A DNA stretch of 64,000 bases from Siphonodentalium dalli. Taxonomy: Eukaryota > Mollusca > Scaphopoda > Gadilida > Siphonodentaliidae. Where the stretch lies: the NCBI GenBank assembly GCA_032622095.1, contig CP136069.1, forward strand, positions 13,812,450 to 13,876,449, in the 5' to 3' direction. The translations under genes and the position numbers were made by a program. The notes under the pieces are model-generated. The model was given only the letters and a program-made list of their open reading frames with translations, was not told where the DNA came from and did not search any database. Below, piece by piece: positions 53,615-64,000 of this stretch; position 1 is the first letter of the stretch, and the number at the start of each line of letters is the position of its first letter.

Positions 53615-54040
53615 ATTACAGGCATATATATCTTTAATTAGCTGGTAATGGGGGGAATGATTACATACAGACATATCTTTAATTAGCTGGTAATGGGGGG
53701 AATGATTACATACAGACATATCTTTAATTAGCTGGTAATGGGGGGAATGATTACATACAGACATATCTTTAATTAGCTGGTAATGGGGGGAATGATTACA
53801 TACAGACATATCTTTAATTAGCTGGTAATGGGGGGAATGATTACATACAGACATATCTTTAATTAGCTGGTAATGGGGGGAATGATTACATACAGACATA
53901 TCTTTAATTAGCTGGTAATGGGGGGAATGATTACATACAGACATATATTTAATTAGCTGGTAATGGGGGGAATGATTACATACAGACATATCTTTAATTA
54001 GCTGGTAATGGGGGGAATGATTACATACAGACATATCACA
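53615..54040. repeat. 45-bp minisatellite, 9 copies
   Basis: Unit gctggtaatggggggaatga-ttacatacagacatatcttt-aatta starts at 53641 and repeats every 45 bp to 54001, with partial units at both ends. Copies are almost identical. A 169-codon minus-strand frame over it is a 15-residue repeat (MSVCNHSPHYQLIKD), open only because 45 is a multiple of three. Confidence 0.95.
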
Positions 54041-54077
54041 TTTCCAGATTAGTCCAGATAGCTGCATCTGATATTAA

Positions 54078-54458
54078 CCCTTTACCCAACAAACCGGCCA
54101 AAACCGGCCAAATAAAGCTTCAACAGCCTAAAATATCTTCGGTCTGTCTCAATAGAACCATACAAATATGGATATCATTGGAACCGGCTCCTTGACCACA
54201 TTGTGATAGTTACAGTTATGCTCTGTGCCAATGCATTCTCTTATATATGTGAGTCGCCATAGGTCGCCTCGCATATATAAGAGAATGCATTGGCCTAAAA
54301 AAAAAAATTTTAACACTTTTTACCATTTTTTCTTACATTCTTTAACAATTTTTAATGTGTTAAGCCAATGCATTCTCTTATATATGCGAGGCGACCTATG
54401 GTCGACTCGCATATATAAGAGAATGCATTGGCACAGGGCCCTTCTGTTGGGTAAAGGG
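54078..54458. mobile_element. P1 element, complete, 381 bp
   Basis: TTAA 54074-54077, tip CCCTTTACCCAACAAACCGG, long arm, hairpins 54226-54293 and 54364-54432, cacagggcccttctg and tip ttgggtaaaggg, TTAA 54459-54462. Orientation is opposite to the copy at 40676. Confidence 0.95.
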
Positions 54459-54462
54459 TTAA

Positions 54463-55209
54463 CCCTTTGAACCCGAGAGACCGGAATACCAGACCAATCC
54501 TTATATTCCTATATATCCCGGGAGACCGGAATATACCGGTCCGGAAATCATACGATATTTGACATGAAGTTACAGCACAACAAACGCACATATCAACTAG
54601 AGTTAAACTTCTACTTTGCACACATGTTTACCCACGTGACTTTGATAGACAAACTGATGACAGAGGGTCTGTTTCTTCGCGCATGCGCAGAGGCCTATTT
54701 TGAGAAAAAAAATAGCTTTTTATCGTCGGAAAAGGGGGAGTATTTCGTTAGAAATTTCGCAATCAAAGCCCAAATTAAATAGAATTGTGCTTCTACTTTG
54801 CACAAATGGGTCACATTCATGTTCATACCTCTGACTTTTAGCAACCAAATTGGAAACAGGGGGTCTGTTTCTTTGCGCATGCACACAGGTGCATTTTGAG
54901 AAATGCCTTTTAGGTAAAGGATAAGAATTTTGTTATAAATATATAGAGCGACCAAAGGAAGCCGCAATATAATCTACATGTATATTGAACGTGGAATAGA
55001 CTGTCTTGTTGAAATACCTTGTGACATATTTCACCACAAACTAGTTCAGTTAGCATAGTTGATTGCCATATAGTTGAGCATGTATACATGTATATATATA
55101 CATCCCAGTTAAGAGCATTATGATCAGTTACGTCGTCGGAACACTATATATAACGTCAGGCGCCTCGGGTTGGGGCCATTTAACGTTCAGGACGTCAGGG
55201 TTCAAAGGG
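54463..55209. mobile_element. P4 element, 747 bp, sharing its TTAA with P1
   Basis: CCCTTTGAACCCGAGAGACC follows directly on the TTAA at 54459-54462; the right end gacgtcagggttcaaaggg meets TTAA 55210-55213. Tips are complementary over 12 bases (CCCTTTGAACCC). The interior has a diverged duplication of ~175 bp (cttctactttgcacacatgt…ggtctgtttcttcgcgcatg at 54610 and 54790). The shared hairpin is absent. No transposase seen. Confidence 0.88.
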
Positions 55210-55213
55210 TTAA

Positions 55214-55558
55214 AGTGATGTGAAACACTCTGGTTGGGTGATCAAATGGAAATGGAGTATAATCTTGCTTATTTCTATGGATATTAATCCAAATTGACAA
55301 CACACACTTCCATTCTTATATATTAATTAAATACAGTGACTCTCAATGTCGAACTCATTTGTGTGAGTTTATCGCCAATAGTTGTGTCTCGAATCGTGAT
55401 GTAAATATTTACAATTGAGTGTATACATGTAGTTCAGATGATGTTTTCTAAGGAGTGGTGTGGTCGATTTCTTGGAAATTTTTAACGATGAACGTTAGTT
55501 GAATGCTACATTCACGATTGACATAGCGCCTGAGTTTCATAAACTCGAACATTAGTCC
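55214..55558. other. No gene recognised
   Basis: Apparently unique AT-rich spacer between P4 and P2. Confidence 0.4.
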
Positions 55559-55562
55559 TTAA

Positions 55563-55987
55563 CCCTTTCAGCCCTAATTTACGGTCTGTAAAATCAACCC
55601 ATTTTTTTTTTGGTTGAATTTTTTTTGGGTATGCTTAAGCATGCTATAGCGAATTTAAAAACAAACTGGATAAAACCTTAGGGGCATGTTATAACTCAAA
55701 ACTATCACCAAGTATTCATAGTAATAATTTTGATGCCCATGAAAAATGTAAGATTCCCTGGCGCTAAACCTACAAAACAAGTCTGTTAAAGAATATAAGA
55801 AAAAATTATTAAAATTGTAAAAAATTGTAAAAAATAATAACAAATGATGAAAAATTGTTAGGCCAATGCATTCTCTTATATATGCGAGGCGACCTATGGT
55901 CGACTCGCATATATTAGAGAATGCATTGGCACAGGGTATATGGGTTGATACAAAAATCGGACCTGGCACTCAATTTGACTCAAAGGG
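55563..55987. mobile_element. P2 element, 425 bp
   Basis: TTAA 55559-55562, CCCTTTCAGCCCTAATTTAC (part of the tip region deleted), spacer, hairpin 55860-55928, gggtatatgggttgatacaa, and an extended right end cctggcactcaatttgactc-aaaggg, TTAA 55988-55991. Confidence 0.9.
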
Positions 55988-56180
55988 TTAACCATTGTAT
56001 ACTAGATGGATTCTCCCATTCAGCTATAAAAGTATAAATTGGAGCAGTCTATTACTCAATTGGAGGGATGTTCAGGTAATAAAAGCAAACGACAGACAGA
56101 ACAACAGATAATACAATGTCAATATATAAAGGAACAAGATTTTATTCACTCGCAATAATTAGCATCTCCCTGATTATTAA

Positions 56181-56424
56181 CCCTTTGAGTGCCAGGGGCC
56201 GATCTCATCGGCCCTAAACCTACAAAATAAGTCTTTTAAAGAATATAAGAATAAATTATTAAAATTGTAAAAAATTGTAAAAAAAAAAAAAATAATAATA
56301 ATTGTTAGGCCAATGCATTCTCTTATATATGCGAGGCGACCTATGGTCGACTCGCATATATAAGAGAATGCATTGGCACAGGGTATATGGGTTGATACAA
56401 AAATCGGACCTGGCAATCAAAGGG
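56181..56424. mobile_element. P2 element, complete, 244 bp
   Basis: TTAA 56177-56180, CCCTTTGAGTGCCAGGGGCC, A-rich spacer, hairpin 56309-56377, tatgggttgatacaaaaatc, tip cctggcaatcaaaggg, TTAA 56425-56428. Nearly the same length and structure as 25554-25790. Confidence 0.93.
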
Positions 56425-56428
56425 TTAA

Positions 56429-56753
56429 TAACAGCTAGCTTTTCTGGTTACCATTTAAATTTTTTTCAGAAGGTCACACACGTAACGCTTTTTGTGTCAC
56501 GTAACGCAGCTAAATTTTGATTTTGGGATCAGGACACTTCAGTACAAACATTACATTTATACCAAAAGTACTATTTTCAAAATTGAGTATCCCTTCAATA
56601 ACTATAAATAGCCTGTAGTTTCTGATGGTGTAATAATTCACAGAAATTAGGTTTCAAAATAAGCTCATCTAAAAACCTGATTTTTCTTAGGTGACGCACG
56701 TAACGCTCGAAAAAAATCTTCCATCTCCATCATGATACAATGTTGGTCAATTA
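56429..56753. other. No gene; short internal repetition
   Basis: The phrase 'cacgtaacgct' occurs three times (56478, 56496 in part, 56698) with ttttgtgtca and ggtgacgcacgtaa, suggesting a decayed repeat next to the satellite border. Confidence 0.4.
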
Positions 56754-59700
56754 TACTCAAATAAATCATAGAAGGTCTCATGGCGGATAGAATGACCATA
56801 CTGTGTACCCATAACATGGGATACTTCACAAACTATATGTCAACATAAAGTACTCAAATAAATCATAGAAGGTCTCATGGCGGATAGAATGACCATACTG
56901 TGTACCCATAACATGGGATACTTCACAAACTATATGTCAACATAAAGTACTCAAATAAATCATAGAAGGTCTCATGGCGGATAGAATGACCATACTGTGT
57001 ACCCATAACATGGGATACTTCACAAACTATATGTCAACATAAAGTACTCAAATAAATCATAGAAGGTCTCATGGCGGATAGAATGACCATACTGTGTACC
57101 CATAACATGGGATACTTCACAAACTATATGTCAACATAAAGTACTCAAATAAATCATAGAAGGTCTCATGGCGGATAGAATGACCATACTGTGTACTCAT
57201 AACATGGGATACTTCACAAACTATATGTCAACATAAAGTACTCAAATAAATCATAGAAGGTCTCATGGCGGATAGAATGACCATACTGTGTACCCATAAC
57301 ATGGGATACTTCACAAACTATATGTCAACATAAAGTACTCAAATAAATCATAGAATGTCTCATGGCGGATAGAATGACCATACTGTGTACCCATAACATG
57401 GGATACTTCATAAACTATATGTCAACATAAAGTACTCAAATAAATCATAGAAGGTCTCATGGCGGATAGAATGACCATACTGTGTACCCATAACATGGGA
57501 TACTTCACAAACTATATGTCAACATAAAGTACTCAAATAAATCATAGAAGGTCTCATGGCGGATAGAATGACCATACTGTGTACCCATAACATGGGATAC
57601 TTCACAAACTATATGTCAACATAAAGTACTCAAATAAATCATAGAAGGTCTCATGGCGGATAGAATGACCATACTGTGTACCCATAACATGGGATACTTC
57701 AAACTATATGTCAACATAAAGTACTCAAATAAATCATAGAAGGTCTCATGGCGGATATAATGACCATACTGTGTACTCATAACATGGGATACTTCAAACT
57801 ATATGTCAACATAAAGTACTCAAATAAATCATAGAAGGTCTCATGGCGGATAGAATGACCATACTGTGTACCCATAACATGGGATACTTCACAAACTATA
57901 TGTCAACATAAAGTACTCAAATAAATCATAGAAGGTCTCATGGCGGATAGAATGACCATACTGTGTACCCATAACATGGGATACTTCACAAACTATATGT
58001 CAACATAAAGTACTCAAATAAATCATAGAAGGTCTCATGGCGGATAGAATGACCATACTGTGTACCCATAACATGGGATACTTCAAACTATATGTCAACA
58101 TAAAGTACTCAAATAAATCATAGAAGGTCTCATGGCAGATAGAATGACCATACTGTGTACCCATAACATGGGATACTTCAAACTATATGTCAACATAAAG
58201 TACTCAAATAAATCATAGAAGGTCTCATGGCGGATAGAATGACCATACTGTGTACCCATAACATGGGATACTTCAAACTATATGTCAACATAAAGTACTC
58301 AAATAAATCATAGAAGGTCTCATGGCGGATAGAATGACCATACTGTGTACCCATAACATGGGATACTTCAAACTATATGTCAACATAAAGTACTCAAATA
58401 AATCATAGAAGGTCTCATGGCGGATATAATGACCATACTGTGTACCCATAACATGGGATACTTCACAAACTATATGTCAACATAAAGTACTCAAATAAAT
58501 CATAGAAGGTCTCATGGCGGATAGAATGACCATACTGTGTACCCATAACATGGGATACTTCACAAACTATATGTCAACATAAAGTACTCAAATAAATCAT
58601 AGGTCTCATGGCGGATAGAATGACCATACTGTGTACCCATAACATGGGATACTTCACAAACTATATGTCAACATAAAGTACTCAAATAAATCATAGAAGG
58701 TCTCATGGCGGATAGAATGACCATACTGTGTACCCATAACATGGGATACTTCACAAACTATATGTCAACATAAAGTACTCAAATAAATCATAGAAGGTCT
58801 CATGGCGGATAGAATGACCATACTGTGTACCCATAACATGGGATACTTCAAACTATATGTCAACATAAAGTACTCAAATAAATCATAGAATGTCTCATGG
58901 CGGATAGAATGACCATACTGTGTACCCATAACATGGGATACTTCACAAACTATATGTCAACATAAAGTACTCAAATAAATCATAGAAGGTCTCATGGCGG
59001 ATAGAATGACCATACTGTGTACCCATAACATGGGATACTTCACAAACTATATGTCAACATAAAGTACTCAAATAAATCATAGAAGGTCTCATGGCGGATA
59101 GAATGACCATACTGTGTACCCATAACATGGGATACTTCACAAACTATATGTCAACATAAAGTACTCAAATAAATCATAGAAGGTCTCATGGCGGATAGAA
59201 TGACCATACTGTGTACCCATAACATGGGATACTTCAAACTATATGTCAACATAAAGTACTCAAATAAATCATAGAATGTCTCATGGCGGATAGAATGACC
59301 ATACTGTGTACCCATAACATGGGATACTTCACAAACTATATGTCAACATAAAGTACTCAAATAAATCATAGAAGGTCTCATGGCGGATAGAATGACCATA
59401 CTGTGTACCCATAACATGGGATACTTCACAAACTATATGTCAACATAAAGTACTCAAATAAATCATAGAAGGTCTCATGGCGGATATAATGACCATACTG
59501 TGTACCCATAACATGGGATACTTCACAAACTATGTCAACATAAAGTACTCAAATAAATCATAGAAGGTCTCATGGCGGATAGAATGACCATACTGTGTAC
59601 CCATAACATGGGATACTTCAAACTATATGTCAACATAAAGTACTCAAATAAATCATAGAAGGTCTCATGGCGGATAGAATGACCATACTGTGTACCCATA

Positions 59701-62700
59701 ACATGGGATACTTCATAAACTATATGTCAACATAAAGTACTCAAATAAATCATAGAAGGTCTCATGGCGGATAGAATGACCATACTGTGTACCCATAACA
59801 TGGGATACTTCACAAACTATATGTCAACATAAAGTACTCAAATAAATCATAGAAGGTCTCATGGCGGATAGAATGACCATACTGTGTACCCATAACATGG
59901 GATACTTCATAAACTATATGTCAACATAAAGTACTCAAATAAATCATAGAAGGTCTCATGGCGGATATAATGACCATACTGTGTACCCATAACATGGGAT
60001 ACTTCATAAACTATATGTCAACATAAAGTACTCAAATAAATCATAGAAGGTCTCATGGCGGATAGAATGACCATACTGTGTACCCATAACATGGGATACT
60101 TCACAAACTATATGTCAACATAAAGTACTCAAATAAATCATAGAAGGTCTCATGGCGGATAGAATGACCATACTGTGTACCCATAACATGGGATACTTCA
60201 CAAACTATATGTCAACATAAAGTACTCAAATAAATCATAGAAGGTCTCATGGCGGATAGAATGACCATACTGTGTACCCATAACATGGGATACTTCACAA
60301 ACTATATGTCAACATAAAGTACTCAAATAAATCATAGAAGGTCTCATGGCGGATAGAATGACCATACTGTGTACCCATAACATGGGATACTTCACAAACT
60401 ATATGTCAACATAAAGTACTCAAATAAATCATAGAAGGTCTCATGGCGGATAGAATGACCATACTGTGTACCCATAACATGGGATACTTCACAAACTATA
60501 TGTCAACATAAAGTACTCAAATAAATCATAGAAGGTCTCATGGCGGATAGAATGACCATACTGTGTACCCATAACATGGGATACTTCATAAACTATATGT
60601 CAACATAAAGTACTCAAATAAATCATAGAAGGTCTCATGGCGGATAGAATGACCATACTGTGTACCCATAACATGGGATATACTTCACAAACTATATGTC
60701 AACATAAAGTACTCAAATAAATCATAGAAGGTCTCATGGCCGATAGAATGACCATACTGTGTACCCATAACATGGGATACTTCACAAACTATATGTCAAC
60801 ATAAAGTACTCAAATAAATCATAGAAGGTCTCATGGCGGATAGAATGACCATACTGTGTACCCATAACATGGGATACTTCACAAACTATATGTCAACATA
60901 AAGTACTCAAATAAATCATAGAAGGTCTCATGGCGGATAGAATGACCATACTGTGTACCCATAACATGGGATACTTCATAAACTATATGTCAACATAAAG
61001 TACTCAAATAAATCATAGAAGGTCTCATGGCGGATAGAATGACCATACTGTGTACCCATAACATGGGATATACTTCACAAACTATATGTCAACATAAAGT
61101 ACTCAAATAAATCATAGAAGGTCTCATGGCCGATAGAATGACCATACTGTGTACCCATAACATGGGATACTTCACAAACTATATGTCAACATAAAGTACT
61201 CAAATAAATCATAGAAGGTCTCATGGCGGATAGAATGACCATACTGTGTACCCATAACATGGGATACTTCAAACTATATGTCAACATAAAGTACTCAAAT
61301 AAATCATAGAAGGTCTCATGGTGGATAGAATGACCATACTGTGTACCCATAACATGGGATACTTCACAAACTATGTCAACATAAAGTACTCAAATAAATC
61401 ATAGAAGGTCTCATGGCGGATAGAATGACCATACTGTGTACTCATAACATGGGATACTTCACAAACTATATGTCAACATAAAGTACTCAAATAAATCATA
61501 GAAGGTCTCATGGCGGATAGAATGACCATACTGTGTACCCATAACATGGGATACTTCAAACTATATGTCAACATAAAGTACTCAAATAAATCATAGAAGG
61601 TCTCATGGCGGATAGAATGACCATACTGTGTACCCATAACATGGGATACTTCATAAACTATATGTCAACATAAAGTACTCAAATAAATCATAGAAGGTCT
61701 CATGGCGGATAGAATAACCATACTGTGTACCCATAACATGGGATACTTCACAAACTATATGTCAACATAAAGTACTCAAATAAATCATAGAAGGTCTCAT
61801 GGCGGATAGAATAACCATACTGTGTACCCATAACATGGGATACTTCATAAACTATATGTCAACATAAAGTACTCAAATAAATCATAGAAGGTCTCATGGC
61901 GGATAGAATAACCATACTGTGTACCCATAACATGGGATACTTCACAAACTATATGTCAACATAAAGTACTCAAATAAATCATAGAAGGTCTCATGGCGGA
62001 TAGAATGACCATACTGTGTACCCATAACATGGGATACTTCACAAACTATATGTCAACATAAAGTACTCAAATAAATCATAGAAGGTCTCATGGCGGATAG
62101 AATGACCATACTGTGTACTCATAACATGGGATACTTCACAAACTATATGTCAACATAAAGTACTCAAATAAATCATAGAAGGTCTCATGGCGGATAGAAT
62201 GACCATACTGTGTACTCATAACATGGGATACTTCACAAACTATATGTCAACATAAAGTACTCAAATAAATCATAGAAGGTCTCATGGCGGATAGAATGAC
62301 CATACTGTGTACCCATAACATGGGATACTTCACAAACTATATGTCAACATAAAGTACTCAAATAAATCATAGAAGGTCTCATGGCGGATAGAATGACCAT
62401 ACTGTGTACCCATAACATGGGATACTTCACAAACTATATGTCAACATAAAGTACTCAAATAAATCATAGAAGGTCTCATGGCGGATAGAATGACCATACT
62501 GTGTACCCATAACATGGGATACTTCAAACTATATGTCAACATAAAGTACTCAAATAAATCATAGAAGGTCTCATGGCGGATAGAATGACCATACTGTGTA
62601 CTCATAACATGGGATACTTCACAAACTATATGTCAACATAAAGTACTCAAATAAATCATAGAAGGTCTCATGGCGGATAGAATGACCACACTGTGTACCC

Positions 62701-64000
62701 ATAACATGGGATACTTCACAAACTATATGTCAACATAAAGTACTCAAATAAATCATAGAAGGTCTCATGGCCGATAGAATGACCATACTGTGTACCCATA
62801 ACATGGGATACTTCAAACTATATGTCAACATAAAGTACTCAAATAAATCATAGAAGGTCTCATGGCGGATAGAATGACCATACTGTGTACTCATAACATG
62901 GGATACTTCACAAACTATATGTCAACATAAAGTACTCAAATAAATCATAGAAGGTCTCATGGCGGATAGAATGACCATACTGTGTACTCATAACATGGGA
63001 TACTTCACAAACTATATGTCAACATAAAGTACTCAAATAAATCATAGAAGGTCTCAGGGCGGATAGAGTGACCATACTGTGTACCCATAACATGGGATAC
63101 TTCACAAACTATATGTCAACATAAAGTACTCAAATAAATCATAGGTCTCATGGCGGATAGAATGACCATACTGTGTACCCATAACATGGGATACTTCACA
63201 AACTATATGTCTACATAAAGTACTCAAATAAATCATAGAAGGTCTCATGGCGGATAGAATGACCACACTGTGTACCCATAACATGGGATACTTCACAAAC
63301 TATATGTCAACATAAAGTACTCAAATAAATCATAGAAGGTCTCATGGCGGATAGAATGACCACACTGTGTACCCATAACATGGGATACTTCACAAACTAT
63401 ATGTCAACATAAAGTACTCAAATAAATCATAGAAGGTCTCATGGCGGATAGAATGACCATACTGTGTACCCATAACATGGGATACTTCACAAACTATATG
63501 TCAACATAAAGTACTCAAATAAATCATAGAAGGTCTCATGGCGGATAGAATGACCATACTGTGTACCCATAACATGGGATACTTCACAAACTATATGTCA
63601 ACATAAAGTACTCAAATAAATCATAGAAGGTCTCATGGCGGATAGAATGACCATACTGTGTACTCATAACATGGGATACTTCACAAACTATATGTCAACA
63701 TAAAGTACTCAAATAAATCATAGAAGGTCTCATGGCGGATAGAATGACCATACTGTGTACCCATAACATGGGATACTTCACAAACTATATGTCAACATAA
63801 AGTACTCAAATAAATCATAGAAGGTCTCATGGCCGATAGAATGACCATACTGTGTACCCATAACATGGGATACTTCAAACTATATGTCAACATAAAGTAC
63901 TCAAATAAATCATAGAAGGTCTCATGGCGGATAGAATGACCATACTGTGTACTCATAACATGGGATACTTCACAAACTATATGTCAACATAAAGTACTCA
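56754..64000. repeat. 97-bp satellite array, about 75 units, continues past the window
   Basis: Unit of 97 bp beginning tactcaaataaatcatagaa, containing ggtctcatggcggatagaat and tacccataacatgggatact. Common variants: cttcaaactat (95 bp), cttcataaac, tgtactcata, gcggatataa, ggccgatag, agaatgtctc and a gggatatacttc insertion. 97 is not a multiple of three, so no long frame is open. Units are head-to-tail with no insertion in 7.2 kb, in contrast to the transposon-riddled left side. Confidence 0.98.

Noticed and set aside
53558-54067. A 169-residue protein with nine 15-residue repeats
   Set aside because: It coincides with the 45-bp minisatellite and has no non-repetitive domain; openness follows from unit length.
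56754-64000. CRISPR array
   Set aside because: The 97-bp units are contiguous with no variable spacers, and the context is eukaryotic; it is a satellite.

Overview
The window looks like gene-poor, repeat-saturated DNA of an animal, most likely a marine mollusc (bivalve-type). That call is an inference. It rests on dispersed blocks containing GGGCCATAACTC, 'acccatattcgaactcgat' and GACGGACG/ACAGACAG tracts, a style I associate with molluscan genomes, and on the very dense population of fold-back transposons. I see no intact host protein gene, no tRNA or rRNA gene likely to function, and no bacterial-style gene. Nearly all open frames are translations of hairpins, MITEs or minisatellites. Coding remnants I can name belong to transposons: a degenerate hAT transposase (about 29.9-30.6 kb, minus) and two truncated PIF/Harbinger transposase N-termini (3.16-3.45 kb plus, and 51.4-51.8 kb minus).

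Four kinds of mobile DNA dominate. (1) TTAA-flanked, piggyBac-type non-autonomous elements with tips starting CCCTTT: P1 (CCCTTTACCCAACA), P2 (CCCTTTGAGTGCCAGG or CCCTTTCAGTGCCA), P3 (CCCTTTCATGAC) and P4 (CCCTTTGAACCC), plus a small P5 (CACGTTGACTGC) and a 3.0-kb element E (AGGTACTCAATCCGA). P1, P2 and P3 share a near-perfect hairpin of about 70 bp running from gccaatgcattctc to its complement, present about 30 times. (2) M1, a fold-back MITE of about 210 bp with tips CAGTAATGCCCTAA between TA dinucleotides, about 25 copies. (3) F1, fold-back elements built from palindromic GCAGAATGAGGTCC cassettes with tips CAAGCCTTGAAATAG, about 14 copies. (4) Two non-autonomous hAT elements with exact 8-bp target duplications.

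Layout. 0-10 kb: P fragments, M1, F1 and a Harbinger fragment. 10-15 kb: an E-related copy with the GGGCCATAACTC blocks. 15.7-17.6 kb: a P1 element with a 1.6-kb unique interior. 18-19.1 kb: two minisatellites. 19-28.6 kb: M1/F1/P mosaics, a perfect fold-back at 21.8 kb and a 5S-rRNA-derived SINE-like insert at 22.6 kb. 29.7-31.0 kb: hAT-2. 32.1-35.1 kb: full-length E. 35.6-38.7 kb: inverted repeats and minisatellites. 39-46.2 kb: F1 composites, P elements and a 290-bp tandem block. 46.3-48.7 kb: a triplicated segment with M1, a 39-bp minisatellite and hAT-1. 49-56.4 kb: P elements, Harbinger and a 45-bp minisatellite. 56.75-64 kb: one uninterrupted 97-bp satellite running off the window.

The most informative feature is nesting. 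P elements sit inside M1 copies and in the tips of E copies exactly at TTAA, and hAT-1 sits inside another M1 copy. Unoccupied paralogues elsewhere in the window therefore show both the target duplication and the order of insertion. All coordinates were read by eye, so ends of degenerate copies may be off by a few bases.
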